From the NCBI RefSeq assembly GCF_014638915.1, contig NZ_BMFQ01000001.1:943142-1007141 (forward strand): 64,000 nucleotides of DNA. The letters are read 5' to 3'. The notes beneath the pieces were generated by a model that was not told the DNA's origin, ran no database searches, and worked only from the letters and a program-made list of their open reading frames with translations. This document shows positions 17,487 to 25,554 of the stretch, piece after piece. The number at the start of each line of letters is the position of its first letter. Position 1 is the stretch's first letter. The position numbers and the translations under genes are program-made. Source of the DNA: Xanthomarina arctica. Lineage in GTDB: Bacteria; Bacteroidota; Bacteroidia; Flavobacteriales; Flavobacteriaceae.

Positions 17487-19085
17487 GGTAAAATCGATAA
17501 TTGGATCCCAGTTGGCTCTTACTTCTACCTGTTCAGGAAAATAACTAATTTTTTCAGGTTGTTCCTTTTTAAGGAAATTACCAGAGTCAAATAGTTTGTT
17601 TTTATTAGTATCGTGTACCACTCGTAAATAATATTTATCAGGCTTCACGTATTTAAAGTCTATAGGTTCTGGTTTGTCACTATATTTTTCTACTACAACG
17701 ATACCTTTTGCATCTGTTAATTGAACAATTACAGGATAATTTACATTTTTTAAGTTCACCCTAACATTTCCGAAATCTGCAAATGTTCTCGTGCTTACGT
17801 TATAATTTAATGTGTCATTTTTATTTTCAAAAAAATCTGTAAAGGCATCTGGCAATACTTCAATCTTATATTTGTTGCTTTCAGTTTTATCAAAAATCAG
17901 GGAGAGAGCGTTGTTTAAAGTATCTAGTTTGGTATTAAATTTTACCTCTGTTGAATCTTTATCTCTAATAGAAATTCTTTTGGTTTCTATTTTGTCAAAT
18001 GGAATATTCCCCGAAATTTTAAAATCTTCTTCAAAACCTATGGTGCTACTTGGAGAGGCTTTAATAATTAAAGTATCCCGTTTTTGCTCGCTAATTTTAA
18101 CTGTAAAATCTTGAGAATAATTAATATTAGTAACATTAAAAAGTAAAGAATCTGTTTCAGTAAACCGTGGTTTGTACCAATAATTCAGAGAATCTGTTTT
18201 TGCATCTTTAGTAACGCGATGTCTAAATTCCATTATAGTGTCGGATAGAATCCGGATTTTCATTTTTTCATAATCACCTTCAAATCCAAAAGCAATTTTT
18301 TCACCTGAAATTAAACGCGGACTAACAATTTTTGGGTCTGCTGCTTCTTTGAATAATTTAATAGTATAAAGCGTGTCCTTAGGAACGGAAATAGGAGTCT
18401 TCAAAAATCCAATCTTATCACTTCGTTGTTGGTATTTGCTATCTTGATTTTCGTCTTTTAAGGCAACCAACATGTATTTTCCAGCTTTAATGTTATCTAT
18501 AGAAAAAGTGGTTGTGCTATCTAACGTGTTGGTTAAGTATTTTGGTTGCTTTTTGTAAATGGTCGAGTCTGTATAGGTTGAATCCATTTCGTAAAGCATC
18601 ACAGATACATATTCGTCAGGTTTTTGCAAGGTGGCATCCATAATATGACCTTTTACAGAAAGTGAATCTATGTAGCTTCCTGTTGAAAATACATATCTGT
18701 AATACGGATATGGATTGCCTTCACTATTATCTACAATGCTGTTTCCAAAATTAAAAGCATAAGTTGTATTCGCTTCAAGTGTGTCCTTAATTTTAATGGT
18801 TATGTATTTGCTAGCCGAACTTTGAGGCATTATTTCTGGCGCAGGATCCATTGGAGGCGAGACAATTAACTGTTTTTGAAGATTTTTAATCTTAATATAT
18901 TCGTTAAACGTAATCCTTATTTCGGTTTCTTTAAAGTTTGTTGAAAAATTCTCAGGCACTGATTTTACAATTACAGGCGGTGCTATATCTTTATCTCCTC
19001 CATTTGGTCTTCCTTTATTGGCGCAATTGGCTAAAAGGAAGCAAAATAAAATAAGAAATAAAGATTTATAAAAAGCGTGATTCAT
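17478..19085 (-). CDS. Lipoprotein with N-terminal Ig-like (SbsA-type) domain
   Basis: A lipoprotein signal peptide ends at the lipobox LANC (Cys about 21). Residues ~35-135 form an Ig-like domain of the Big_5/SbsA type (VPENFSTNF, ITFNEYIKIKN). The remainder is beta-rich with repeats resembling carboxypeptidase-regulatory-like strands and ends in NWDPIIDFTLL. Such proteins are found in most Flavobacteriia, probably facing the periplasm or surface; the function is not known. It is upstream-adjacent to comF on the opposite-strand cluster but separated by a spacer of 58 bases. Confidence 0.75.
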   Translation of the reverse strand: MNHAFYKSLFLILFCFLLANCANKGRPNGGDKDIAPPVIVKSVPENFSTNFKETEIRITFNEYIKIKNLQKQLIVSPPMDPAPEIMPQSSASKYITIKIKDTLEANTTYAFNFGNSIVDNSEGNPYPYYRYVFSTGSYIDSLSVKGHIMDATLQKPDEYVSVMLYEMDSTYTDSTIYKKQPKYLTNTLDSTTTFSIDNIKAGKYMLVALKDENQDSKYQQRSDKIGFLKTPISVPKDTLYTIKLFKEAADPKIVSPRLISGEKIAFGFEGDYEKMKIRILSDTIMEFRHRVTKDAKTDSLNYWYKPRFTETDSLLFNVTNINYSQDFTVKISEQKRDTLIIKASPSSTIGFEEDFKISGNIPFDKIETKRISIRDKDSTEVKFNTKLDTLNNALSLIFDKTESNKYKIEVLPDAFTDFFENKNDTLNYNVSTRTFADFGNVRVNLKNVNYPVIVQLTDAKGIVVVEKYSDKPEPIDFKYVKPDKYYLRVVHDTNKNKLFDSGNFLKKEQPEKISYFPEQVEVRANWDPIIDFTLL

Positions 19086-19143
19086 TTTTCATTATTAAAT
19101 TAGACACAAAGAAACAATATAATTCCCATTCATAAAACTATCC

Positions 19144-19827
19144 TTAAGCGATTGCCATGGCAACGATACTAATTTTAACATTAGGTGCTTGGTTTAAAAC
19201 AGAAATACAAGCTTCCATAGTTGCTCCAGAAGTAATAATGTCGTCCACCAGAAGAATGTGTTTATTGGAGATTTTTTCTTTATTTTGAATTGTAAAAAGT
19301 TCGTCGTTGTTAATCCACCTGCTAAATCTGCTTTTATTAACTTGAGATGCCGTGTTGGTGACCTTTATAAGGACATCGTCATAATAGTTGGTATTAAGTT
19401 GTTTTGCAATCTCTTGTCCAAATTTTGCTACTTGGTTGTAACCTCTTTTTCGTAGTTTCTTTTTATGAAGCGGGACAGGGATTACGGCATCAATAGTTTG
19501 ATAGGCTTCTATCTCCTTCAATTCTTCCCCAAGCCAAGTTCCTAAAAACATACCAATGTCTTCATAACCTTTATATTTTAAATTGTGGATAAGCGTTTGA
19601 GTAATCCCTTTTTTTTCAAAACGGAGTAAAGCAGTAGCGTGTTCTATTTTTGCACGACCGTAAAAAGTTTTTAATACGAAATCGTCGTTATCGAGATGAT
19701 AATTGGTTATAGGTAAATTGTGCCTGCAATCTGTGCAAATATATTCTTCGTTGTCGCTTAACTGAAATTGACAAGCATAACATACTTTTGGGAAAAACAA
19801 GTCTAAAACCGATTGAAACATCTTCAT
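19144..19827 (-). CDS. ComF-family phosphoribosyltransferase-like protein
   Basis: An N-terminal zinc-finger (CYACQFQL...CTDC) precedes a PRTase fold with the PRPP-binding loop ILLVDDIITSGAT. The family contributes to DNA uptake (ComF/GntX); its enzymatic activity is unknown. I use the ATG at 19827 because the family starts a few residues before FQ..LDLFFPK. An upstream in-frame ATG at 19860 would add a hydrophobic 11-residue extension. Confidence 0.88.
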   Translation of the reverse strand: MKMFQSVLDLFFPKVCYACQFQLSDNEEYICTDCRHNLPITNYHLDNDDFVLKTFYGRAKIEHATALLRFEKKGITQTLIHNLKYKGYEDIGMFLGTWLGEELKEIEAYQTIDAVIPVPLHKKKLRKRGYNQVAKFGQEIAKQLNTNYYDDVLIKVTNTASQVNKSRFSRWINNDELFTIQNKEKISNKHILLVDDIITSGATMEACISVLNQAPNVKISIVAMAIA

Positions 19828-19986
19828 TAAAATTAAACATCCTAAAGATATTAATAACATTTTAACCTTTAATCGTATTTTTTGTAAACAATTTAGAACT
19901 TTAACAAATTTTTTATCACTTTATCGATTAAAATAAAATAACACAATCATAATGTATAGTTTCGCAGAGTAAAATTATATATTAAG

Positions 19987-20871
19987 ATGATAGTTAACCC
20001 TCAATTATTTAACTACAGATTAATTATAGGTACATTGGTAATAGCAATTGTTGTTTTAGGGTCTTATAGCTTCTCAAATTATCAAACTCTTAAAAATCAT
20101 GAAGAATTCCTTAAAATGGAATCTTTACTTGTTCAAAATGAATTGAATGAAATGATAAAGAGTTATGACGCTGTAAAAGTGAATAGCAATACCATTGAAT
20201 TAGAATTAGCAGATATTAAAACAGAACTTTCAACTGTTTTAGACTCTTTGTCGATTTTTAATACGGATGTATCCATAATTTCTAAGTACAAAAAACAAGT
20301 AGCAGGTCTTTTATTCGAGAAAAAACGACTTTACGCTAAAGTAAATTTATTTGAAAAACAGCATGAAACACTTCAAGAAGAGTTTCTGTCTATGTCTCAA
20401 AGATTTAGTGAGCAGCAGACTTATTTTGATATTCTAGAAAATGAAAATCTAAAACTTTCACACGAAATCAAAAAAATTACATCAGTTTCGGCTAAAAACG
20501 TTAATGCGGTAGCTTTAAGTACTATTAGTCCCATTAGTGATGTAAAGACCAATAAAATAAAAAAATTGGATCATATTGAAGTTTGTTTAACGCTTTTAAG
20601 CAATGAATTTACCTCAAAAGGCAATAAAAATATTTTTGTTCAACTTATAGGTCCAGACAATCAATTGGTAGTCGAAAGAGGGCATGTAAAATTCAAGGAT
20701 ATTGCTTTCGATTATAGCGGTATGACCGTTGTTAACAATACTTACGACAATATTGATGTCTGTACAAAAATTAATGTTGAATCCAAATCAAAATTAACAG
20801 AAGGCACCTATAATGTGATTGTTTATAACGATGAGCTAGAAATAGGAAAAACACAAATAGAACTTAATTAA
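19987..20871 (+). CDS. Membrane-anchored coiled-coil protein of unknown function
   Basis: One N-terminal membrane segment (about residues 12-30) is followed by a long coiled coil (about 35-165) and a compact beta-rich C-terminal domain (about 190-294, containing IFVQLIGPDNQLV and YNVIVYNDELEIGK). The shape suggests a periplasmic protein tethered to the inner membrane. I do not recognise the family. It is followed by its own terminator. Confidence 0.7.
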   Translation: MIVNPQLFNYRLIIGTLVIAIVVLGSYSFSNYQTLKNHEEFLKMESLLVQNELNEMIKSYDAVKVNSNTIELELADIKTELSTVLDSLSIFNTDVSIISKYKKQVAGLLFEKKRLYAKVNLFEKQHETLQEEFLSMSQRFSEQQTYFDILENENLKLSHEIKKITSVSAKNVNAVALSTISPISDVKTNKIKKLDHIEVCLTLLSNEFTSKGNKNIFVQLIGPDNQLVVERGHVKFKDIAFDYSGMTVVNNTYDNIDVCTKINVESKSKLTEGTYNVIVYNDELEIGKTQIELN

Positions 20872-20892
20872 CTAACCAATTATATTTTTTGC

Positions 20893-20929
20893 AAAACCGT
20901 TCCATTAGTTGGAACGGTTTTTTATTTTT
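20893..20929 (+). terminator. Terminator between the coiled-coil gene and glyS
   Basis: AAAACCGTTCC (20893-20903) pairs with GGAACGGTTTT (20911-20921) and is followed by a T-rich tract. The T-tract runs to within five bases of the glyS start codon. Confidence 0.85.
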
Positions 20930-20934
20930 GCAGT

Positions 20935-22473
20935 ATGGCAAACGAAGATCAATTTAAAAAAGTAATCTCTCATGCAAAGGAGTATGGTTACGTATTCCAG
21001 AGTAGTGAAATCTATGATGGACTAAGCGCAGTTTACGATTATGCTCAAAATGGAGCAGAATTAAAGAAAAACATTCGTGACTATTGGTGGAAAGCAATGG
21101 TCCAGATGAATGAAAATATTGTAGGTATCGATTCTGCAATTTTCATGCATCCAACTATCTGGAAAGCTTCAGGTCATGTCGATGCGTTTAACGACCCTTT
21201 AATAGACAATAAAGATTCTAAAAAACGCTATAGAGCCGATGTTTTAATTGAAGACTATTGCGCGAAAATAGAAGGTAAAATAGATAAAGAAGTAGCCAAA
21301 GCTGAAAAACGTTTTGGAGAGGCTTTCAATAAGGAAGAATTTGTTTCTACAAATCCTCGTGTTGTAGGATATCAGGAAAAAATAACTGAGATTCTTGCCA
21401 GAATGGGAAAATCTTTGGAAGCTGAAGATTTAGTAGATGTGAAAGCTCTTATTGAAGAATTAGAAATTGCAGACCCTTTAACTGGTTCTAGAAACTGGAC
21501 AGAAGTGAAGCAGTTTAACTTGATGTTTGGAACCAAACTTGGTGCTAGTGCAGAGCATGCAATGGATTTATACTTACGTCCAGAAACAGCACAAGGTATT
21601 TTTGTAAACTTTTTAAATGTTCAGAAATCGGGACGTATGAAAATTCCTTTTGGAATTGCACAAACCGGAAAAGCGTTTAGAAACGAAATTGTTGCGAGAC
21701 AGTTTATTTTTAGAATGCGTGAGTTTGAACAAATGGAAATGCAATTTTTTATTAAACCAGGAACACAAAAAGAATGGTTTGAGTATTGGAAAGAAACCCG
21801 AATGAAATGGCATTTATCTCTTGGTATGAACGCAGATAATTACCGTTTTCACGACCATGATAAATTAGCTCATTATGCTGATGCCGCAACAGATATCGAG
21901 TTTAAATTCCCTTTCGGATTTAAAGAATTAGAAGGAATTCACTCGAGAACCGATTTCGATTTAAAACAACACGAAGAATTTTCAGGTAAAAAACTGCAGT
22001 ATTTCGATCATGAAGATAATGCGAGTTACACACCTTATGTGTTAGAAACATCTATCGGTTTAGACAGAATGTTTTTAGCTGTTTTTTCAAATTCTTTAGT
22101 TGAAGAGGAATTAGAAAATAACACCACAAGAACCGTTTTAAAATTACCTGCAGTTTTAGCTCCTGTAAAAGCGGCTATTTTACCATTGGTTAAAAAAGAT
22201 GGTTTACCAGAAATTGCAAGGCAAATTTTTGAAGATTTGAAATGGGATTTCAATGTGGATTATGATGAAAAGGATGCTGTTGGAAGACGTTATAGACGTC
22301 AAGATGCCAACGGGACACCATTTTGTATTACTGTAGATCACGATACTCTGGAAGATAATACTGTTACCATTCGTCATAGAGATACTATGGAACAAAAACG
22401 TGTGAAGATTGCAGATTTAAAAGATATTATAAAAGCTGAAGTTGATGTAAAGCATTGGCTTCAAAAAATGTAA
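20935..22473 (+). CDS. glyS: Glycyl-tRNA synthetase, dimeric class II type
   Basis: A 512-residue class II synthetase that charges tRNA-Gly. It is the alpha2 form of archaea, eukaryotes and some bacteria, not the bacterial alpha2beta2 enzyme. Motif 2 is visible around FGIAQTGKAFRNEI..RQFIFRMREFEQME, motif 3 in TSIGLDRMFLAVF, and the C-terminal anticodon-binding domain begins near LPAVLAPVKAAILPL. A TATTTTTG sequence (20923-20930) immediately before the ATG resembles a -7 box. Confidence 0.95.
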   Translation: MANEDQFKKVISHAKEYGYVFQSSEIYDGLSAVYDYAQNGAELKKNIRDYWWKAMVQMNENIVGIDSAIFMHPTIWKASGHVDAFNDPLIDNKDSKKRYRADVLIEDYCAKIEGKIDKEVAKAEKRFGEAFNKEEFVSTNPRVVGYQEKITEILARMGKSLEAEDLVDVKALIEELEIADPLTGSRNWTEVKQFNLMFGTKLGASAEHAMDLYLRPETAQGIFVNFLNVQKSGRMKIPFGIAQTGKAFRNEIVARQFIFRMREFEQMEMQFFIKPGTQKEWFEYWKETRMKWHLSLGMNADNYRFHDHDKLAHYADAATDIEFKFPFGFKELEGIHSRTDFDLKQHEEFSGKKLQYFDHEDNASYTPYVLETSIGLDRMFLAVFSNSLVEEELENNTTRTVLKLPAVLAPVKAAILPLVKKDGLPEIARQIFEDLKWDFNVDYDEKDAVGRRYRRQDANGTPFCITVDHDTLEDNTVTIRHRDTMEQKRVKIADLKDIIKAEVDVKHWLQKM

Positions 22474-22482
22474 AATTCCAAA

Positions 22483-22520
22483 TGTCACACTGAGCTTGTC
22501 GAAGTGCGACTTGAAGAATC
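22483..22520. repeat. Dispersed GTCGAAGTG repeat, copy 2
   Basis: TGTCACACTGAGCTTGTCGA continues into AGTGCGACTTGAAGAATC. It is a diverged member of the same intergenic family as 8652-8690. Confidence 0.7.
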
Positions 22521-22529
22521 TAAAAAATA

Positions 22530-22565
22530 AAACTCCCAAACTAATTTAGTTTGGGAGTTTTTTTG
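22530..22565. terminator. Bidirectional terminator for glyS and the TonB receptor
   Basis: AAACTCCCAAACTA (22530-22543) pairs with TAGTTTGGGAGTTT (22547-22560), followed by T on the plus strand and flanked by A on the other side. It lies between convergent genes. Confidence 0.9.
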
Positions 22566-22592
22566 TTTGTTAAAATGAAACTTTGCGAACTA

Positions 22593-24812
22593 TTAAAACT
22601 TCAAAGTTACCCCTAATAAAAAGTTTGTAGTTGCTTGAGGATAATATCCTGTACCTTCAATAGTTGTTATTTGATTTGGATCTGACCAATCATCATCATA
22701 GGTATAGTAAAATCCATTAGAACTGTATTTTTCTCCAAAAATATTATTTACCAAGGCCGAAATAACAATGGCTTTAAAAATGGATTTTGTTTCAATTTGA
22801 TACATCACATTAAAATCGTTTACAAAATAACTGTCTAATTTTGACGTTTCAGAATCTGTGTTTCCCATATACTGTTCGCCTACAAACTTACTTAACAAAG
22901 CCATTTGGAAGCCTTTAAAAGGTGTGAAAATAAATGCATTTCCCGCAACAATGTTTGGGGAAAATGAAATGTTGGTCGTTCCTAGGTCAACAAGTTCTCC
23001 ATCAAGAGACACAACGGTTTCTTCGTTTTTATTAGTGCTTAAAGCCAAATTCGGTTGTATGCTAAACTTATTAGATACTTTAATATTGGCTTCCATTTCT
23101 AATCCCAACCTGTAACTTTTTCCAGAATTGTTTCGAATTGGGTTTCCAACATCATTAATTGCTCCTGTTAAAACCAATTGTTCATTATACAACATATAGT
23201 ATAAGTTGGTTTTAAAGGTGAAAACTTCAGCTTGATGTCTCCAGCCTAACTCGAAATCGTTTAATTGTTCTGGTTGGATGTCTGGATTGTTTTCAAAATC
23301 ATCTCTATTGGGCTCTCTATTGGCTCTTGCATACGAAAAATACATGTTGTTATTTTCGTTCATGTTATAGGTGATTCCTGCTTTCGGATTGAAGAAATTG
23401 TAATGTTTATCAACTACAAATGGTGCCACATCCGAATTTGTTCCAGTTGTTTTATAACTTACATAGCGTTCTTGTAAATCCAAATACAAACTTACATGTT
23501 CATTCATTTTATAAGACGCCTTTGCAAAGCCACTTAAATCTAACTTCTTTCCATTTCCATTGTAATATCTGTCTCTTATCATCATGTTACTGGCATATTG
23601 AGCCCAGATTATTTCACCAAAATGATCTCCGGAATAAGTGCTTAAAGAAGTTCCAAAAATAAGATCTAAGGCCTCGTTTTTATAATTAGCATTGGCATTT
23701 AAAACATAAAAATTATTGTCTAACCATCTGCGTCTAACTAAGTCTGTTTCAGAAATGGTTTCAGTTCCAATTTCAATATTTGGCAATCCATAATCTGCAA
23801 ATTCCTGATCCTCCTTGTACTGCTCAAAATAACCTTTTCCTTTGGTGTAATTAAGTGCTAGGTTGGTAGACCATGAATTGTTTATACGCTCATTCCAATG
23901 GAATTGATAATGATCTTGTTGGTAATCGTCAACTTCGTTATCGTAAAATTGAACATTTCCATTGGCATCGGTATATATTCCTGCAGAATTAAAAGTTCTA
24001 TCATGCTCTAAAACATATGGGTCTTCAATTCCGTTCCACGATTGGTAAGTCACTTCTTTTCCACTAAAAGTAATGGCTTTTAGCATGGTATTTCCATCTA
24101 TAAAAGTAGCCTGTAGAAAATAAGATTTTAAGTTTGAAGAGGCTCGATCTACATAACCATCGGAGGTTATTTGTGATAAACGTCCAGCAATTTCAATTTG
24201 ATCGTTTAGTAAACCAGTACTAAATTTTAGGGTATGTTTCCAGGTGTTATAGCTTCCATAACTATTTGCCAATTCCCCAAATGGGTTTTCTGAAACAGCA
24301 TCTGTTAGCACGTTAATACTTGCTCCAAATGCTCCAGCCCCATTGGTTGAAGTTCCAACACCACGTTGTAGTTGAATGCTTTCAACAGACGAAGCAAAAT
24401 CGCCTAAATTCACCCAATAAGATCCTAAAGATTCAGAATCGTTATAAGGAATTCCATTAATGGTTACGTTAGTGGATTGCGAGTTAACACCACGTACCCG
24501 AATGCCTGTATAGCCAATTCCTGCTCCAGCATCTGAAGTTGTTACCACCGACGGTAAAAAATTTAAAAGAATAGGCACATCCTGTCCTAAGTTCCTTTTT
24601 TGTAATTCTTCTTTACTAATGTTTGAATGGGTAATTGGCGATGTAGCATTAACACGAACCGCTTTAACTAAAACTTCGTCTAAAGCCTCGAGTTTTGTAG
24701 AATCTTGTACTTTTTCTTGCGAATATGCCGAAAAACTTAACAGTAAAAAAAGTAAAATTGCTTGAGAGCTCTGCCTACTTCTAAATGACAGATTGTTGAA
24801 TAAAATTTTCAT
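22593..24812 (-). CDS. TonB-dependent outer-membrane receptor under TPP-riboswitch control, probable thiamine-compound receptor
   Basis: A 739-residue receptor: signal peptide (about residues 15-31), a TonB-box-like segment EALDEVLVKAVRV, a plug domain (about 60-165, with GIRVRGVNSQSTNVTINGIP), and a 22-strand barrel ending in NFLLGVTLKF. The mRNA leader contains a TPP riboswitch, so the gene should be repressed when thiamine pyrophosphate is plentiful. This matches the OMR1 group of thiamine-regulated receptors known in Bacteroidota. It is transcribed alone and shares a bidirectional terminator with glyS. The transported compound could be thiamine, a phosphate ester or the pyrimidine precursor. 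Confidence 0.9.
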   Translation of the reverse strand: MKILFNNLSFRSRQSSQAILLFLLLSFSAYSQEKVQDSTKLEALDEVLVKAVRVNATSPITHSNISKEELQKRNLGQDVPILLNFLPSVVTTSDAGAGIGYTGIRVRGVNSQSTNVTINGIPYNDSESLGSYWVNLGDFASSVESIQLQRGVGTSTNGAGAFGASINVLTDAVSENPFGELANSYGSYNTWKHTLKFSTGLLNDQIEIAGRLSQITSDGYVDRASSNLKSYFLQATFIDGNTMLKAITFSGKEVTYQSWNGIEDPYVLEHDRTFNSAGIYTDANGNVQFYDNEVDDYQQDHYQFHWNERINNSWSTNLALNYTKGKGYFEQYKEDQEFADYGLPNIEIGTETISETDLVRRRWLDNNFYVLNANANYKNEALDLIFGTSLSTYSGDHFGEIIWAQYASNMMIRDRYYNGNGKKLDLSGFAKASYKMNEHVSLYLDLQERYVSYKTTGTNSDVAPFVVDKHYNFFNPKAGITYNMNENNNMYFSYARANREPNRDDFENNPDIQPEQLNDFELGWRHQAEVFTFKTNLYYMLYNEQLVLTGAINDVGNPIRNNSGKSYRLGLEMEANIKVSNKFSIQPNLALSTNKNEETVVSLDGELVDLGTTNISFSPNIVAGNAFIFTPFKGFQMALLSKFVGEQYMGNTDSETSKLDSYFVNDFNVMYQIETKSIFKAIVISALVNNIFGEKYSSNGFYYTYDDDWSDPNQITTIEGTGYYPQATTNFLLGVTLKF

Positions 24813-24957
24813 CCGATAAATAAATTTATACGAATAAAAAGAGGTTATTATTCTTTGTTAGTAATTAATTGTGTTTGAAATCATGAAATTATTAGGTCGC
24901 TGAATAAAATCGGTCTATCCGATAAATAAGCTCGCAATGATATCATCATTTCGGTTT

Positions 24958-25031
24958 AAAAATCCCTAAACAGCATTACCTGTTCTAGGTTCATTGGGTA
25001 TGATCTCAGCCGATAATAGGCACCCCTTTTT
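24958..25031 (-). ncRNA. TPP (THI-box) riboswitch
   Basis: Read on the minus strand, the segment has the THI-box hallmarks in order: GGGGTGCC, GGCTGAGATCATACCC, then TGAACCTAGAACAGGTAATG and AGGGA. The ends AAAAA and TTTTT can form the P1 stem. It lies about 145 bases upstream of the TonB receptor ATG. Confidence 0.95.
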
Positions 25032-25041
25032 GAGAACGGGG

Positions 25042-25049
25042 CAAAGGTA
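25042..25049 (-). promoter_or_regulatory. Possible -7 box of the riboswitch-receptor transcript
   Basis: TACCTTTG on the minus strand matches TAnnTTTG and would start RNA a few bases before the riboswitch. No TTG is found at the expected -33 distance, so this is tentative. Confidence 0.4.
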
Positions 25050-25148
25050 GATTAGATTTCCGATTTAAAAAATAGGAAGGCTACTTTTTTTTGTTTTTCG
25101 CAACAAATTTCAATAAGATATTGGTTTACCGAGTATTGCGATTGAATA

Positions 25149-25553
25149 CTAAAACTCGGGAGATTTTCTATTAGCTTTCTTGTCAGCTTGTTGCTTCTTT
25201 TTTGATAAGCGCTTTAATTTAGCAGATCTAGGAACCTTGGTCGGTCTTCTCCTTTTCGGTTTTTTTAAACCTTCTTTTATAAGTTCTAAAAAGCGTTTTA
25301 TTACTAATTCTTTATTCTTATGCTGACTTCTACTTTCGTCGGAGTTTAGAATTAGAACACCATCTTTCGTTAATCTACTTGCTAAATTTTTTGATAAGAG
25401 GGTTTTTCGGTCTTCAGATAAAACTAGAGAATTTGTTAAGTCGAAATTTAAAACCACTTTAGAAGAAACCTTGTTTACATGTTGTCCGCCAGCTCCAGAG
25501 CTTCTAATAGCTTTGAAAGTTAATTCGGCAATAAGAGCATTTTCATCTACCAT
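25149..25553 (-). CDS. arfB: Alternative ribosome-rescue peptidyl-tRNA hydrolase ArfB
   Basis: A 134-residue RF1-like domain with the GGQ motif at residues 22-24 (SSGAGGQHVNKVSSKV), followed by a very basic, Lys/Arg-rich C-terminal tail that in ArfB/YaeJ enters the empty mRNA channel of stalled ribosomes. It hydrolyses peptidyl-tRNA on non-stop complexes. It starts one base after the DUF4301 stop and ends the gene run before the riboswitch. Confidence 0.92.
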   Translation of the reverse strand: MVDENALIAELTFKAIRSSGAGGQHVNKVSSKVVLNFDLTNSLVLSEDRKTLLSKNLASRLTKDGVLILNSDESRSQHKNKELVIKRFLELIKEGLKKPKRRRPTKVPRSAKLKRLSKKKQQADKKANRKSPEF

Positions 25554-25554
25554 G

